From assembly GCF_900112235.1 (NCBI RefSeq), contig NZ_FOLH01000003.1, forward strand, positions 310,001 to 374,000: a stretch of 64,000 bases of DNA, read 5' to 3'. The position numbers and the translations under genes are program-made. A model generated the notes under the pieces. It was given only the letters and a program-made list of their open reading frames with translations, made no database searches and was not told the DNA's origin. This document shows, in pieces, positions 44,465-54,128 of this stretch. This stretch comes from Marinospirillum celere (lineage in GTDB: Bacteria > Pseudomonadota > Gammaproteobacteria > Pseudomonadales > Halomonadaceae). Numbering within the stretch: the stretch's first letter is position 1; each line of letters starts with the position of its first letter.

Positions 44465-45850
44465 TTGACTAGCAAACCAATCTACTGGCACCAGGGTTTG
44501 TTCCTGCAACCACAGCATTTTCAGCACCTGGATAGCCATCATCTAAGCACGCAACATGCCCTGCGCCAGGCGTTGGGATCCTATGTCTGGGGAGTGGCTG
44601 CCAGTGATCAGGACAAAGAAGCCCTGGCTGCTGGCAAGGTTTCCTTCCGCCAGTTGAAGGTTCTTTTTCGTGATGGCACCTGGTTTGATTTCCCAGGCAA
44701 TGCCGATCTTGAAGACCTGATTCTTGATGAAGAAAACTGGCCGGATAGCCGCGAACCTCTGGACATTTATCTGGTGGTCAGTAGTGCCCAGAAATTCCAG
44801 GCAGTACAAACCAGCAACAACAGCTTTCAGCGCCAGCTACCCAGGTACCGATTAAATGAAGTGCCCGAGCAACTGCCGGACTACCACCAGCCCGGTGAAG
44901 AGGTGGAAACCCCTTTACTGACGCTCTACGGCAAGCTGGTCACCCGCAGTCAGCTCAATGAACTCAGTGGTGTGGAAAGCCTGCCACTCTGTCAGCTGAT
45001 TCAACAAGATGAACATGTTGAGTTGAATCCGGATTTTCTGCCGCCGGTTCTCACCATGAATGCTCTGCCTGAGCTTTATTTGTGGCTGCAGAATCTGCGT
45101 GACGAGTTAGTCTCGCGAGCAACCCAGCTGGAAGACTACAAGCAGTCGCCCACCAGTTACCGTAACTCTGATTTCAATCCAAAAATGATGCGTTATCGCC
45201 TGGCTCTGCATGTTCTTTCACGCAGCACCCAAGGCTTCTCACATCTACTGGATCTGAAGCAGGTGCCACCAGAAAGAGTGTATTTGGAAGCCCGCCAGCT
45301 GATTGCCGAGCTGAGCTGCTTTTCAGTCAACGCCAATATCCGTGGTGAAATGCCCGGTGCCGGACTCAGATTACCTGATTACGACCACCTGAATTTGGGT
45401 CACTGTTTCGGACGTGCCAAACAGCTCGCCATGCGGCTGATGAATGAAATTGCCATCGATTCTGAATCCCTGGCTCGCTTTGAAATCAAGGATGCAGGCC
45501 ACTACCACCTGGAACTGCCCAAAACCTTCCTGGATCACCAGCAAAAACTCTATCTGGTCTTACGTACTCATCAGGAAAGGGCTGAGTGGCTGGAAGCTTT
45601 CCAACGCTATTCCAAACTGGGAACACCTTCCCTGGTGCCAGCCTATCAAGCGCGTGCGCTACCGGGCGTGGAAAAACGTCTCCTGGAAGTGCGCCCTGAA
45701 GGCCTGCCGCAAAGACCCAATTCCACCTATTTTTTACTGGAACGCCACAATGAAGCCTGGGCTGCCGTTGAAAAAGAAGGACTACTGGAGCTGGCCTGGC
45801 CTGATGCGCCGGAAGATTTAAGCGTCGAGCTGGTCGCCACCAAGGGGTAA
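44465..45850 (+). CDS. tssK: T6SS baseplate protein TssK
   Basis: This 461-residue trimeric protein links the baseplate to the membrane complex. The start IYWHQGLFLQPQHFQHLDSH is the family hallmark, followed by VSSAQKFQAVQ and a C-terminal domain with NSTYFLLERHNEAWAAVEKEGLLELAWPDAPEDLSVELVA. The start codon is TTG at 44465, preceded by AAAGGACG, because no ATG or GTG would give the conserved N-terminus. tssL follows after three bases. Confidence 0.95.
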   Translation: MTSKPIYWHQGLFLQPQHFQHLDSHHLSTQHALRQALGSYVWGVAASDQDKEALAAGKVSFRQLKVLFRDGTWFDFPGNADLEDLILDEENWPDSREPLDIYLVVSSAQKFQAVQTSNNSFQRQLPRYRLNEVPEQLPDYHQPGEEVETPLLTLYGKLVTRSQLNELSGVESLPLCQLIQQDEHVELNPDFLPPVLTMNALPELYLWLQNLRDELVSRATQLEDYKQSPTSYRNSDFNPKMMRYRLALHVLSRSTQGFSHLLDLKQVPPERVYLEARQLIAELSCFSVNANIRGEMPGAGLRLPDYDHLNLGHCFGRAKQLAMRLMNEIAIDSESLARFEIKDAGHYHLELPKTFLDHQQKLYLVLRTHQERAEWLEAFQRYSKLGTPSLVPAYQARALPGVEKRLLEVRPEGLPQRPNSTYFLLERHNEAWAAVEKEGLLELAWPDAPEDLSVELVATKG

Positions 45851-45853
45851 GCC

Positions 45854-46528
45854 ATGAGAATGATTGACTGTTTTATTGATGTTCTTGCCTATGTCAAACA
45901 ACTGCAAAATGACATCCAGGCAGGCCAACAGCCAGACTATGAAAAAACCCGAACCGAGGTTGAAAAGCTATTGGCCGACAAGGCGCTGGTTTATGCCAGC
46001 CTGGGCTATCGGCGGGAACACTATGAAAAAGCCCGCTTTGCGGTAATTGCTTTTATTGATGAACTCTTGATGTCATCCAACTGGCAGGAAGCCCGCCAAT
46101 GGGGCAGTCAGCTATTGCAAAAAAGCTATTACGGCACAGCCAATGCAGGCCAGGAGTTCTTTGAACACTTGAATTCCCTGACCTTGATTGACCCAGCTGA
46201 CCAGGATGTGCGTGAGGTCTTCTATTACTGCCTGGCTCTGGGCTTCTGTGGACGTTTCTTTGCCCCTGAAGATCGCAGCCGCCTGGATAGCCTGCGTTTG
46301 GAAAACTTTGAACTCCTGGCTCAGGGACAAAAACATCCCTGGGACCACCCTGAAACCCTGCTCACTCCCGAAGCCTATCCCCCGGCTGCGGCTGGCAGTC
46401 CCCAGTACCGGCGCTTTTCTTATCTTCCTTTATACCTGGGAGCGCCGTTACTGGCTGTTCTGTTGGCCTACGGTCTGATGCGGGTCGAGGTTCTGGCTCT
46501 GGCACAAAGGCTGGTTGCACTGATTTAA
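45854..46528 (+). CDS. tssL: T6SS membrane complex protein TssL (DotU-like)
   Basis: This 224-residue inner-membrane protein has a cytoplasmic hook-like domain (FAVIAFIDELLMSS, QEFFEHLNSL, REVFYYCLALGFCGRF) and one C-terminal membrane segment (about 191-210, LPLYLGAPLLAVLLAYGLMR). There is no OmpA-like peptidoglycan domain, so peptidoglycan anchoring must come from another protein, such as an accessory TagL type not seen here. The order K-L-M is standard. Confidence 0.92.
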   Translation: MRMIDCFIDVLAYVKQLQNDIQAGQQPDYEKTRTEVEKLLADKALVYASLGYRREHYEKARFAVIAFIDELLMSSNWQEARQWGSQLLQKSYYGTANAGQEFFEHLNSLTLIDPADQDVREVFYYCLALGFCGRFFAPEDRSRLDSLRLENFELLAQGQKHPWDHPETLLTPEAYPPAAAGSPQYRRFSYLPLYLGAPLLAVLLAYGLMRVEVLALAQRLVALI

Positions 46529-46558
46529 GCCTCCAGACAAAACAAGAAGGGTTAACCT

Positions 46559-49500
46559 GTGAAAACGTTTCTGAAAATACTTCTATTTATACTGGTCTGG
46601 TCACTGATCACCCTGGCCGCTGCCTTCGGTGCCCTGCTACTGAATCGTCCAGTCGCTTCCGGCATCACGGTTGCTGTCTATCTGTTCCTGATCTGGCTGG
46701 CATTCCGGGTCGGCCGTTGGGGCTGGATACGCTGGCGAGCTAGAGCAAGAGCCAAGCGCCTTCTGCAGGAAGGTGAGCCTGAAGCAGCACCGATATCTTC
46801 TGCGGAAACCCAAGCCCTGGATGCCAGTTTCAAAGAAGTCATCCGCTACCTGGAAAGCGCACCGGAAGTTGATAAAAACCTGGATCCCCGCTATGCCCTG
46901 CCCTGGTATCTGCTGCTGGGTGAAAGGCAACAAACCCGGGACTTGTTGCAAGCCGCGCGTATCCCCCTGCCCACGGATGCAGAAAAAAGACTCAATTCCG
47001 CAGCTTCGGCCATCAGCTGGTGGCCCTACAATGACAACCTGCTGGTTCAGGTGTCGCCGCATGTCTTTCAAAACCCTGAGCAACAAAACCCTGAATGGCA
47101 GCGATTGCTGAACCTGCTCAGCCAAAAACGTCGTGAAGAACCTATCAATGGCCTATTACTGCCACTGGACTGGCAATGGCTGGAAAATTCCAGCGAAGAT
47201 GACCTCTTTGAAGAAGGTCTGAAACTGCGTGACCAGTTGGGTCAAATGATGAAAAGCATTCAGACCCGCTTCCCGGTTTACTTTGTCATCACTGGCCTGG
47301 AAAAACTGGAAGGCATAGACGACTGGCAGGAGCAGCTCCCTGAGCATCTGAAAGAACAGGCCATAGGTCGACTCAATCAACAACGCCAGGAAGCCGACGA
47401 CTTTGTTGAACAAAGTATCGTGGAAATGGCAGAGCGCCTTAAGGACTTGAACATCTTTATGCTGCGCGGCGGCAAGATTTCAACCGGTGCTCTGGTTCTG
47501 CCGACACGCCTGAATGAATTGGGTAGCCGCCTAAGGCAGTTTGCCAAGGGCGTTTTCCAGGAAAGCATCTTTGAAGAACTGCCCACACTACGTGGTGTCT
47601 ATCTCGCTTCGACCCTACCCGATAAAGAAGGAAGCCAGCGTCCCCAGGGGCTCTTCTGTCAGCATCTGCTTACCCAAATCCTGGCCAGTGAGCGCAATCA
47701 AACTGAAAGAGTTCCGGCAGCGGTCAGAGCCGAAAAGGCCGTTCGCAACCTTTGGATCTCTGGGTATGCCGTGCTCATCTTCGCGGTACTTCTCAGCCTT
47801 GCTTATGTCTACCGGCAGGATACCCGCTTCCTTCAGGACATGACGGATCGCTATGCCGGTAATCTGGTGGTACGCAGTGACTTTAACAGCAACCTGGACG
47901 TCAACGGTCAGCTGGCTAATCTTAACCAGCAGCTTGAAGAACACAACTTCCTGCCCTGGTTGAACAGCTTTACCAGCACGCCTGACTTTCAAAAGCGCCT
48001 GGAAAGAATTCTGCTACAGCGTATTGAGCAAAACCTGATTCAACCACTGGATCGTCAACTTCAGGTCAGTGCCGAGCGTAAACTCTTCGAAGGTCGACTC
48101 AGTGGTGATGAACTGGGCCAGGAAATGGCGCGTTTTGTTGGTCAGCTGGTGCGTGAGGTCAACCTGCTACAAGCTCGCCTGGATGGAGCAGGCATGAGTG
48201 AGCTGCAATCTCTGCCGCCCGCTTACAGCCAGGCCGATGACCCCAGTCTGGAAGGCCTGGATGTCAGCCAGATGGGTCAGCTGAATCAGCTTTATCTGGA
48301 ATTCTTGGATCGTCAGCCGGAAGACAGCAAACTTGAAGCACGACTGGAAAACAAGCGCTCCTACCTGCAACGGATTCTGGCCCAGAGCCCGGGTAGCCTT
48401 GACTGGTTAATTGATTGGGGCAACCAAGCAGCCATGGAGGCAGAAGTCAGCCTGGGGGAGTTCTGGCGGGGCATCCGCACTGAAGATGACGTGCGAGTAC
48501 CCGCCGCTTTTACTGCCCAGGGCAAAGAAATGATTGATGACTTCATTAGTCAACTTCTGGCCACTCATGAAGAAGATCTGGAGCTGGATCAGGTCAACCA
48601 CTTGATTCCTGGTTTCAAGGAAAGTTATCGGGCTCGCTATCTGGAAGCCTGGAAACAGTTTGCCTTGAATTTTCAAAAGGGTGTTGATGTCCTTTCTGGC
48701 CCCAACAATTGGCGTGATGCGGTGGACCTTCAAGCAACAACCCGCAATCAACACTTTGCAGTACTCGACAGAATGGCTGAAGAGCTCAAACCCTTTATGG
48801 ATGATGATGCTCCCGAGTGGGTTTTTCTGATCGAACTGCATCAGGAAATGAAAGCTTTCGGTCCTGATGAAACGGGCGCGGACCGCAGTGGTCTACAGCG
48901 TATTGCACTACGTATGATGGGTAAGGCAGGTAAAATCGGTAAAGCACTGGCTAAAGCGGGTAAATCAGCTGCCAAAGCCCAAGCAAAAGCAGGTGGACCC
49001 ACACGTGATGAACAGGAAATACTGGTCGAAAGAGCCGCCGATATTTTAGGTGAGTATCGTCATAACATTCGTGAAATGACCAAGGAATCTCAAGTGCGTT
49101 CCCTGGCTCACCTAAGTATGCTGGATCTCTACGCCAATCCTGACGACCCCAGTCAGGGTCAAACCTCTCTGGCTGAAGGTTATCGCAACCTTCAGGATCT
49201 ACAGGGCTTGCTGGGTCGCAATACCGATTTTAATGAGCCTTTTTGGGCGGTTTTTCGCGGCCCTTTGAACATGTTTCGTCGCTACAAAGTTCAGGAGTCA
49301 GCCTATCAACTCCAGGAGCTTTGGGAAGAAAACTTTCTGGCCGCAACGGACGGTGTACCCCAGGAGCGCATGGCCGACTACCTCTATGGTGATAGTGGCC
49401 TACTCTGGGAGTTTTCAGAAGAACACCTAAGCACCTTTGTTAGACGCCGCTATGGCGCAGGTTATCGAGCCAACCTGGCCTTTGGTACCCCCTATCCAGT

Positions 49501-49987
49501 CAACTCCGAACTCCTGACTTATCTGGCCAAAGCGGATGAGTTTCGCAAGCAAAATCAGGATTATTACTCGGTAATCCTCAGCACCCGCCCGACTTCAGTC
49601 AATCCAGGGGCACAACAACTCCCCAGCCGCACACTTTTAGAACTGCAATGTGAAGACGGTGTGCAGGAAGTGGAAAACTTCAATTACCGGGTGGATGCTG
49701 AATTCACCTGGACACAGGATTGTGGCACGGTTCGCCTGACTATTCAGGTCGACAGCTATAGTCTGGTTAAGCAATACCGCGGCCCTTACGGCTTCCCTGA
49801 GTTCCTGGAAGAATTTCGGGATGGCAGCCGCCGCTTTGAGGTTTCAGAGTTTCCACTGTATGAAGAGCGTCTTGCCGAATGGGATATCCGTTACTTTGAT
49901 GTCCAGTTTGGCCTCCGCGGGCATGGCAAGGTGATCGATGTGCTCAGTGCCAGCCGTCAGCGACTTCCCCGCACGATTATCCGTTAG
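46559..49987 (+). CDS. tssM: T6SS membrane complex protein TssM with eroded NTPase motifs
   Basis: This 1142-residue IcmF-like protein spans the inner membrane with helices near residues 4-28, 33-52 and 399-417 and has a large periplasmic part ending in RLPRTIIR. In the cytoplasmic loop, LPWYLLLG is followed by ERQQTRDLL (121-129), where the Walker A GPPGSGKT is normally found, and the TKxD-like G motif is TGLE (residues 245-248). Nucleotide binding is therefore unlikely. The C-terminal half has the usual LDLYANPDDPSQG and FWAVFRGPLNMFRRYKV. Start is GTG at 46559. It follows tssL by 30 bases. Confidence 0.92.
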   Translation: MKTFLKILLFILVWSLITLAAAFGALLLNRPVASGITVAVYLFLIWLAFRVGRWGWIRWRARARAKRLLQEGEPEAAPISSAETQALDASFKEVIRYLESAPEVDKNLDPRYALPWYLLLGERQQTRDLLQAARIPLPTDAEKRLNSAASAISWWPYNDNLLVQVSPHVFQNPEQQNPEWQRLLNLLSQKRREEPINGLLLPLDWQWLENSSEDDLFEEGLKLRDQLGQMMKSIQTRFPVYFVITGLEKLEGIDDWQEQLPEHLKEQAIGRLNQQRQEADDFVEQSIVEMAERLKDLNIFMLRGGKISTGALVLPTRLNELGSRLRQFAKGVFQESIFEELPTLRGVYLASTLPDKEGSQRPQGLFCQHLLTQILASERNQTERVPAAVRAEKAVRNLWISGYAVLIFAVLLSLAYVYRQDTRFLQDMTDRYAGNLVVRSDFNSNLDVNGQLANLNQQLEEHNFLPWLNSFTSTPDFQKRLERILLQRIEQNLIQPLDRQLQVSAERKLFEGRLSGDELGQEMARFVGQLVREVNLLQARLDGAGMSELQSLPPAYSQADDPSLEGLDVSQMGQLNQLYLEFLDRQPEDSKLEARLENKRSYLQRILAQSPGSLDWLIDWGNQAAMEAEVSLGEFWRGIRTEDDVRVPAAFTAQGKEMIDDFISQLLATHEEDLELDQVNHLIPGFKESYRARYLEAWKQFALNFQKGVDVLSGPNNWRDAVDLQATTRNQHFAVLDRMAEELKPFMDDDAPEWVFLIELHQEMKAFGPDETGADRSGLQRIALRMMGKAGKIGKALAKAGKSAAKAQAKAGGPTRDEQEILVERAADILGEYRHNIREMTKESQVRSLAHLSMLDLYANPDDPSQGQTSLAEGYRNLQDLQGLLGRNTDFNEPFWAVFRGPLNMFRRYKVQESAYQLQELWEENFLAATDGVPQERMADYLYGDSGLLWEFSEEHLSTFVRRRYGAGYRANLAFGTPYPVNSELLTYLAKADEFRKQNQDYYSVILSTRPTSVNPGAQQLPSRTLLELQCEDGVQEVENFNYRVDAEFTWTQDCGTVRLTIQVDSYSLVKQYRGPYGFPEFLEEFRDGSRRFEVSEFPLYEERLAEWDIRYFDVQFGLRGHGKVIDVLSASRQRLPRTIIR

Positions 49988-49996
49988 GAGCGCCTG

Positions 49997-51538
49997 ATGA
50001 AAAAAGCCCTGACTCTGGACCCTTCATTACTTGACTACCAGTTGCCGCCTGGACAGCCCGCACTGCCCTGCCGTCTGTTGGTCATTGCCGACCCTGGCTG
50101 TGATAGCAAAGAACCGATGGAGCCCCAGGCCCTGACCTCTATGAATGCCTGGCTGGAACGCCATCAACCACAGGTTTCTTGTCAGCTTTCTGGTACAGAC
50201 ACCCTAACTTTTACTTTCCGTCAGCTGGAAGATTTGCAGCCTGAAGCTCTTTACCAGCAGCTTTGCCAGCAACTGGATAAACCAACAACAGATGATGAAT
50301 TTAGTCTTCTGACCCGCGAGCAGGAACATCTGGAATTACTCAACCAGGTTTACAAGAACCCTCGCCTGCGCCAGTTAGAGGCAACCTGGCGCAGTCTGGA
50401 TCGACTGGTTCGCCAAGCTCAAAGCAGCCCAACTACCCAGATTCACCTTCTGGCAATGAGCAGTGAACAACTGCATGACGACCTGGATCAGGAATTAACC
50501 ACTAGCCAATTATTTGAGTGGGTTTACAGTCAAGAACTGGGGCAATATGGCGGCCAGCCTTTTTCTGCTTTGCTGGTCGATCACTATTGGTCCCCTCATC
50601 AGCAGGACCTGGCCAGCCTCAAGCAGTTGGCCCTACTCGGCCAGGTGGCTCACTGCCCGGTTATCAGCAGCCTGGAGCCCAGCTTAATCGGAATGCAGGA
50701 TTTTACTGACCCGCTGGATCAAGAGCTTCTCGAAAATCTGATTTCCAGCCGCCGCTTTATCAAGCTGCGCCAATTGATGGCCAGCGAAGCCGCGCGTTAC
50801 CTGACGCTGACTCTACCCAGAGTTCTTTTGCGTGCACCCTATCAGCAACAGCTGGGTAGCGCCTGGTTTCAGGAAAATGGCACCACCCCCAATACCAGCC
50901 TGCTTTGGGGACATCCGGGCTACCCGCTGGCCAGCCAGCTACTGCAAAGCTTCCAACAACTGGGTGCCTACACCGGCCTCCTGCACTCCCAAGGCAAGCT
51001 GGCACCCACTTTTTCTCAGGTGCAGCTGGGCAGCGGTCAGGTCAGGCAGTCACCCTTGGAGGTCAACTGGTCACCAAACCAAATCAACCAACTGGTCAAA
51101 CTGGGCTTCAGCCCCTGGCAGCCGGGCGGTGAAGGCGGTCAACAACTCATGCTGGATCGGGCCGTTAGCCTGCATGCCGGCCAAGAACCCAGAGCCAGTC
51201 GTCTGACACCGGATAACCAACTGCTATTTTTGATGACTACCTGCCGGGTTGCCCATTACCTAAAACAACTGGTTCGTGAACTTCTGGGTACCAGTGCCAA
51301 CCTGGAAACACTGGAAGCCCACCTCAATCAATGGTTACAGGGCATTGTCTCTGCACAGGAGCGCCCTGTGGCCGAAGTCCTGCATCGTAAACCTTTTCGC
51401 CAGGCTTCTCTGCGCTTGCAGGCAGCAACTCCAACCGAGGCTTCCATGCATCTTGAATTAACACCCCACCTTCGTTATCAGGGTGAAAGCTTCACCCTGA
51501 ACCTGACTTCACCCCTGGTCGGAGGTGCTCATGGCTAG
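49997..51538 (+). CDS. TssB/TssC-like fusion: divergent second sheath protein
   Basis: This 513-residue protein is a distant paralogue of TssC: LFEWVYSQELGQYGGQPFSALLVDHYWSP aligns with the tssC block ALFKTIYTKEYGQFGGEPYGVVVGDFEFSP; CPVISSLEPSLIGMQDF with APFISGTSPEFFGLEDW; YLTLTLPRVLLRAPY with GLTLPRLMGRPLF; and RVAHYLKQLVRELLG with RLAHYIKVLQRENLG. Residues 1-95 look TssB-like (LTFTFRQLEDLQPEALYQQLCQQLD). It starts nine bases after tssM and overlaps the Hcp-like gene. Agrobacterium also has two TssC proteins (TssC40/TssC41), so a second TssC has precedent. Its role in the sheath is unknown. Confidence 0.8.
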   Translation: MKKALTLDPSLLDYQLPPGQPALPCRLLVIADPGCDSKEPMEPQALTSMNAWLERHQPQVSCQLSGTDTLTFTFRQLEDLQPEALYQQLCQQLDKPTTDDEFSLLTREQEHLELLNQVYKNPRLRQLEATWRSLDRLVRQAQSSPTTQIHLLAMSSEQLHDDLDQELTTSQLFEWVYSQELGQYGGQPFSALLVDHYWSPHQQDLASLKQLALLGQVAHCPVISSLEPSLIGMQDFTDPLDQELLENLISSRRFIKLRQLMASEAARYLTLTLPRVLLRAPYQQQLGSAWFQENGTTPNTSLLWGHPGYPLASQLLQSFQQLGAYTGLLHSQGKLAPTFSQVQLGSGQVRQSPLEVNWSPNQINQLVKLGFSPWQPGGEGGQQLMLDRAVSLHAGQEPRASRLTPDNQLLFLMTTCRVAHYLKQLVRELLGTSANLETLEAHLNQWLQGIVSAQERPVAEVLHRKPFRQASLRLQAATPTEASMHLELTPHLRYQGESFTLNLTSPLVGGAHG

Positions 51539-52022
51539 AGCAGGCTATATGCAAATTATTGGCCAGCAGCAGGGTGAACTCCTGGGCAGCATCTATGATG
51601 AACGCTATGGTCAGGGGCTGATCAAGGTATTGGCGCTGACTCATCAACTGGAAAGACCCGGTGCTGGTCAAGGCAGCCTGTTAAGCAGCAGCGTCAATCA
51701 TCTGCCGATAGAGCTGGTAAAACCCATCGATGCGGCCTCTCCTCTGCTTAACCAGGCCCTTTGTGAGCAGGAAGCCCTGACCGTTACCCTGACCTGGTAT
51801 CAGCCAGATGAGGAAGGCCAACCCCAGCCCCATTATCAACTGCTGCTGGAAAAAGCCCAGGTGCAATCTCTGACCACCGAGATGCCCGATTGCCGGTTAC
51901 CTGATAAGGATGGCTGGCATTTTCAGGAGCGTTTGAAACTGGTTTACCAGAGTATTACCTGGCGCTATGGCCCAGGCGGTGAACAGGAATTCCAAACCCT
52001 GGCCCGCAGAGGACAAGAATAA
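51531..52022 (+). CDS. Second, divergent Hcp-like tube protein
   Basis: This 163-residue protein has Hcp features: GYMQIIGQQQGELLG at the start, NHLPIELVKPIDAASPLLNQALCEQEAL, LTWYQPDEEGQPQPHYQLLLEKAQVQSL and ERLKLVYQSITWRYGPGG at the end. It differs strongly from the hcp at 43220. The ATG at 51531 has GGAGG five bases before it and overlaps the TssB/TssC-like gene by eight bases. It also touches tssE. It is probably made in fixed amounts with its neighbours rather than as a bulk tube protein. Confidence 0.85.
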   Translation: MARAGYMQIIGQQQGELLGSIYDERYGQGLIKVLALTHQLERPGAGQGSLLSSSVNHLPIELVKPIDAASPLLNQALCEQEALTVTLTWYQPDEEGQPQPHYQLLLEKAQVQSLTTEMPDCRLPDKDGWHFQERLKLVYQSITWRYGPGGEQEFQTLARRGQE

Positions 52023-52420
52023 TGCCACTACTGGATCGCCTTAATCAGCCTCAAAACCCGCCACCCCTGGTTCAGGATATTGCCCTGAACCTGGAACGGG
52101 TTCTCAATACCCGCCGGGGCGTAGTTCCCCAGGACGCCGGTCTGGGTTTAATCCATCGACCTGCGGTCAACCTGGCCACGGATGCCCTGATGGCAGACGA
52201 GCTGCTTCAGGCCATCAAGACACAAATTGCCCACTATGAACCCCGTTTACTCAGCCAGAGCCTGCAGTTGGAAGTGGCTGGTGAAGATATCTGGTTGACG
52301 GCCCGGTTCCAGGGACAACGCCAGCCTCTGCATTGGCAATTGAGCTATCAGACTGACAACTATCTCTCTGTCCTGCCAGGGGACAGCAGCCGTCTTGAAA
52401 AGGTAACCCAGCATGTTTGA
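52022..52420 (+). CDS. tssE: T6SS baseplate protein TssE (gp25-like)
   Basis: This 132-residue protein is a homologue of T4 gp25, which starts sheath assembly. It has the conserved MPLLDRL, NLERVLNTRRGVVP, AIKTQIAHYEPRL and a C-terminal strand region LSYQTDNYLSVL. The initial ATG overlaps the stop of the Hcp-like gene by one base, and the gene end overlaps tssF by eight bases, so the block is tightly coupled. Confidence 0.9.
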   Translation: MPLLDRLNQPQNPPPLVQDIALNLERVLNTRRGVVPQDAGLGLIHRPAVNLATDALMADELLQAIKTQIAHYEPRLLSQSLQLEVAGEDIWLTARFQGQRQPLHWQLSYQTDNYLSVLPGDSSRLEKVTQHV

Positions 52421-54128
52421 TCGCTACTATCGTCAAGAGCTACAGCAACTTCGCAGCCTGGCCCAGGAGTATGCCGAAAAGGAACCTGAGCTGGCCCGAC
52501 ATCTGGTTCCGGGTAGTGATCCGGATGTTGAACGCCTATTGGAAGGGGTGGCTTTTCTGACCGCCGGCCTTAGAGATCAACTGGACCGTGAAGCACCTCA
52601 GTTAACACGCAACCTGCTTGCAGTGACTGCACCGGACAGCCTGCAGCCGCTGGTTTCCAGTTGTCTGGTTGAATTCCTGCCACGCAAAAGTTTGAAAAGC
52701 CCTTTACCGCTTCCTGCCGGAACCCCTTTGGGTGGCTCAGGAAAACAGGGTACGCCAGTAACTTTTACCAGCCTGGAGCCTTGCCGGGTTTTACCTCTGA
52801 GTGTCACCAGCTGTCATCAGGAAGAAGCCGTACGCGGCCCCACCGGCAAAAAATTTATTATTGAGCTTCAGGCTACCGAGGGTGATCTGGGCGAGCTGCT
52901 TGGGGAACATCCACTTAGGCTGCAACTTTCCGGTAACCTGGGGCCTGCCAGCGACCTCTATTGGCTGTTGCTAAAAGCCAGTCCGCAACTGGATGTCTGG
53001 ATTGATGGTCACTTGCATGCCAGTGAAACCCCAGCAGCCATTCAGCCACGCCCCGCTGTTTTCAGTAAACAGCTGCTACCTGGTGAGGCAGCTCTGGCGC
53101 AATACCTGCATGCTCCGGAATCCGCCTTGGGCCTGGAGCTGAACCTTAAATCAATTGAAGAAAGCACCCAGGGCAAAAAACTGGCCCTGCATTTTTGGGT
53201 TGATGAAAGCCGCTTGCTGCTTCCTGCTTTTAGTGCCAAAAACCTACACCTGAATTCTGTGCTGGCCAGCAACCAGTTTACCCGCTGGCTGCCTGCTTTT
53301 TTACGTAATGATCACCTGATTCAACAGCCGCTTAATCCCAAAGCCCAGCAAGGTGAACATTTGTTGCTACAGGATCTGACTCAGCTGCAAGGCACCTATG
53401 AAAACCAGGATAAAAGCCATGACTATCTACCCTACTGGCAGGTCAATCCTCAACAGGAAAAGCAGGCCCATGCTTACCAACTAAACTACAGCTATCATCC
53501 GGTATCAGACCTGCCTCAGATTAGCCTTGTGCTGGCCAAGGGTGAAGAAGTCAGCCGTGGGCGCAAGGAAATGCTCAAGGCGCAGGCCCTATGCAACAAT
53601 GGCCCCAGTGCTTCCGGCCTTTTACCCGGCGACCTCAATCAACACCTGCAGGGCACCCCCGAGCAGCTGGATTTTCGCAACCTGACCACCAGCACCCAAT
53701 GGAAGCCACCCGCCCTGGATGCTGAAAACGAACGTCAGCAACTGGCGCGCCTGTCCGTACAAAAAAACAATATTTTTGACTATCAAGGACTGATGGCCCG
53801 TCTTCAGCATCTATCCGAACAGGTCAGCCCAGATGAAACCCGACAAAATATTAATAATAAAAAGCTCTCGGCCCTGCTGGCCTTGAAAGTTGAAAACCGT
53901 GAAAAGCTGTTGCAGCAATCCCTCTACCGTGGGCTGCACCTGCAAATGAAAATCAACGCTGGAGCCTTTAGTAGTCAGGGTGATGCTCTGATCTTTTGTC
54001 AGCGCCTGGAAGAATTTTTCAGCCACCAGGCACCCATCAACCATTTCACCGCTTTGGAAGTTCACGAAACCAAAACCGGGGAGGATTACCTATGGCCAGC
54101 GAAGCTGGGACCACAGCAGCTCAAATAA
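52413..54128 (+). CDS. tssF: T6SS baseplate protein TssF
   Basis: This 571-residue wedge protein starts FDRYYRQELQQLRSLAQEYAEKEPELARHL and has GSDPDVERLLEGVAFLTAGLRDQLDREAPQLTRNLL and a C-terminal SQRLEEFFSHQAPINHFTALEV-like sequence (CQRLEEFFSHQAPINHFTAL). It pairs with TssG and TssE around the VgrG hub. It overlaps tssG by 37 bases. Confidence 0.93.
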   Translation: MFDRYYRQELQQLRSLAQEYAEKEPELARHLVPGSDPDVERLLEGVAFLTAGLRDQLDREAPQLTRNLLAVTAPDSLQPLVSSCLVEFLPRKSLKSPLPLPAGTPLGGSGKQGTPVTFTSLEPCRVLPLSVTSCHQEEAVRGPTGKKFIIELQATEGDLGELLGEHPLRLQLSGNLGPASDLYWLLLKASPQLDVWIDGHLHASETPAAIQPRPAVFSKQLLPGEAALAQYLHAPESALGLELNLKSIEESTQGKKLALHFWVDESRLLLPAFSAKNLHLNSVLASNQFTRWLPAFLRNDHLIQQPLNPKAQQGEHLLLQDLTQLQGTYENQDKSHDYLPYWQVNPQQEKQAHAYQLNYSYHPVSDLPQISLVLAKGEEVSRGRKEMLKAQALCNNGPSASGLLPGDLNQHLQGTPEQLDFRNLTTSTQWKPPALDAENERQQLARLSVQKNNIFDYQGLMARLQHLSEQVSPDETRQNINNKKLSALLALKVENREKLLQQSLYRGLHLQMKINAGAFSSQGDALIFCQRLEEFFSHQAPINHFTALEVHETKTGEDYLWPAKLGPQQLK

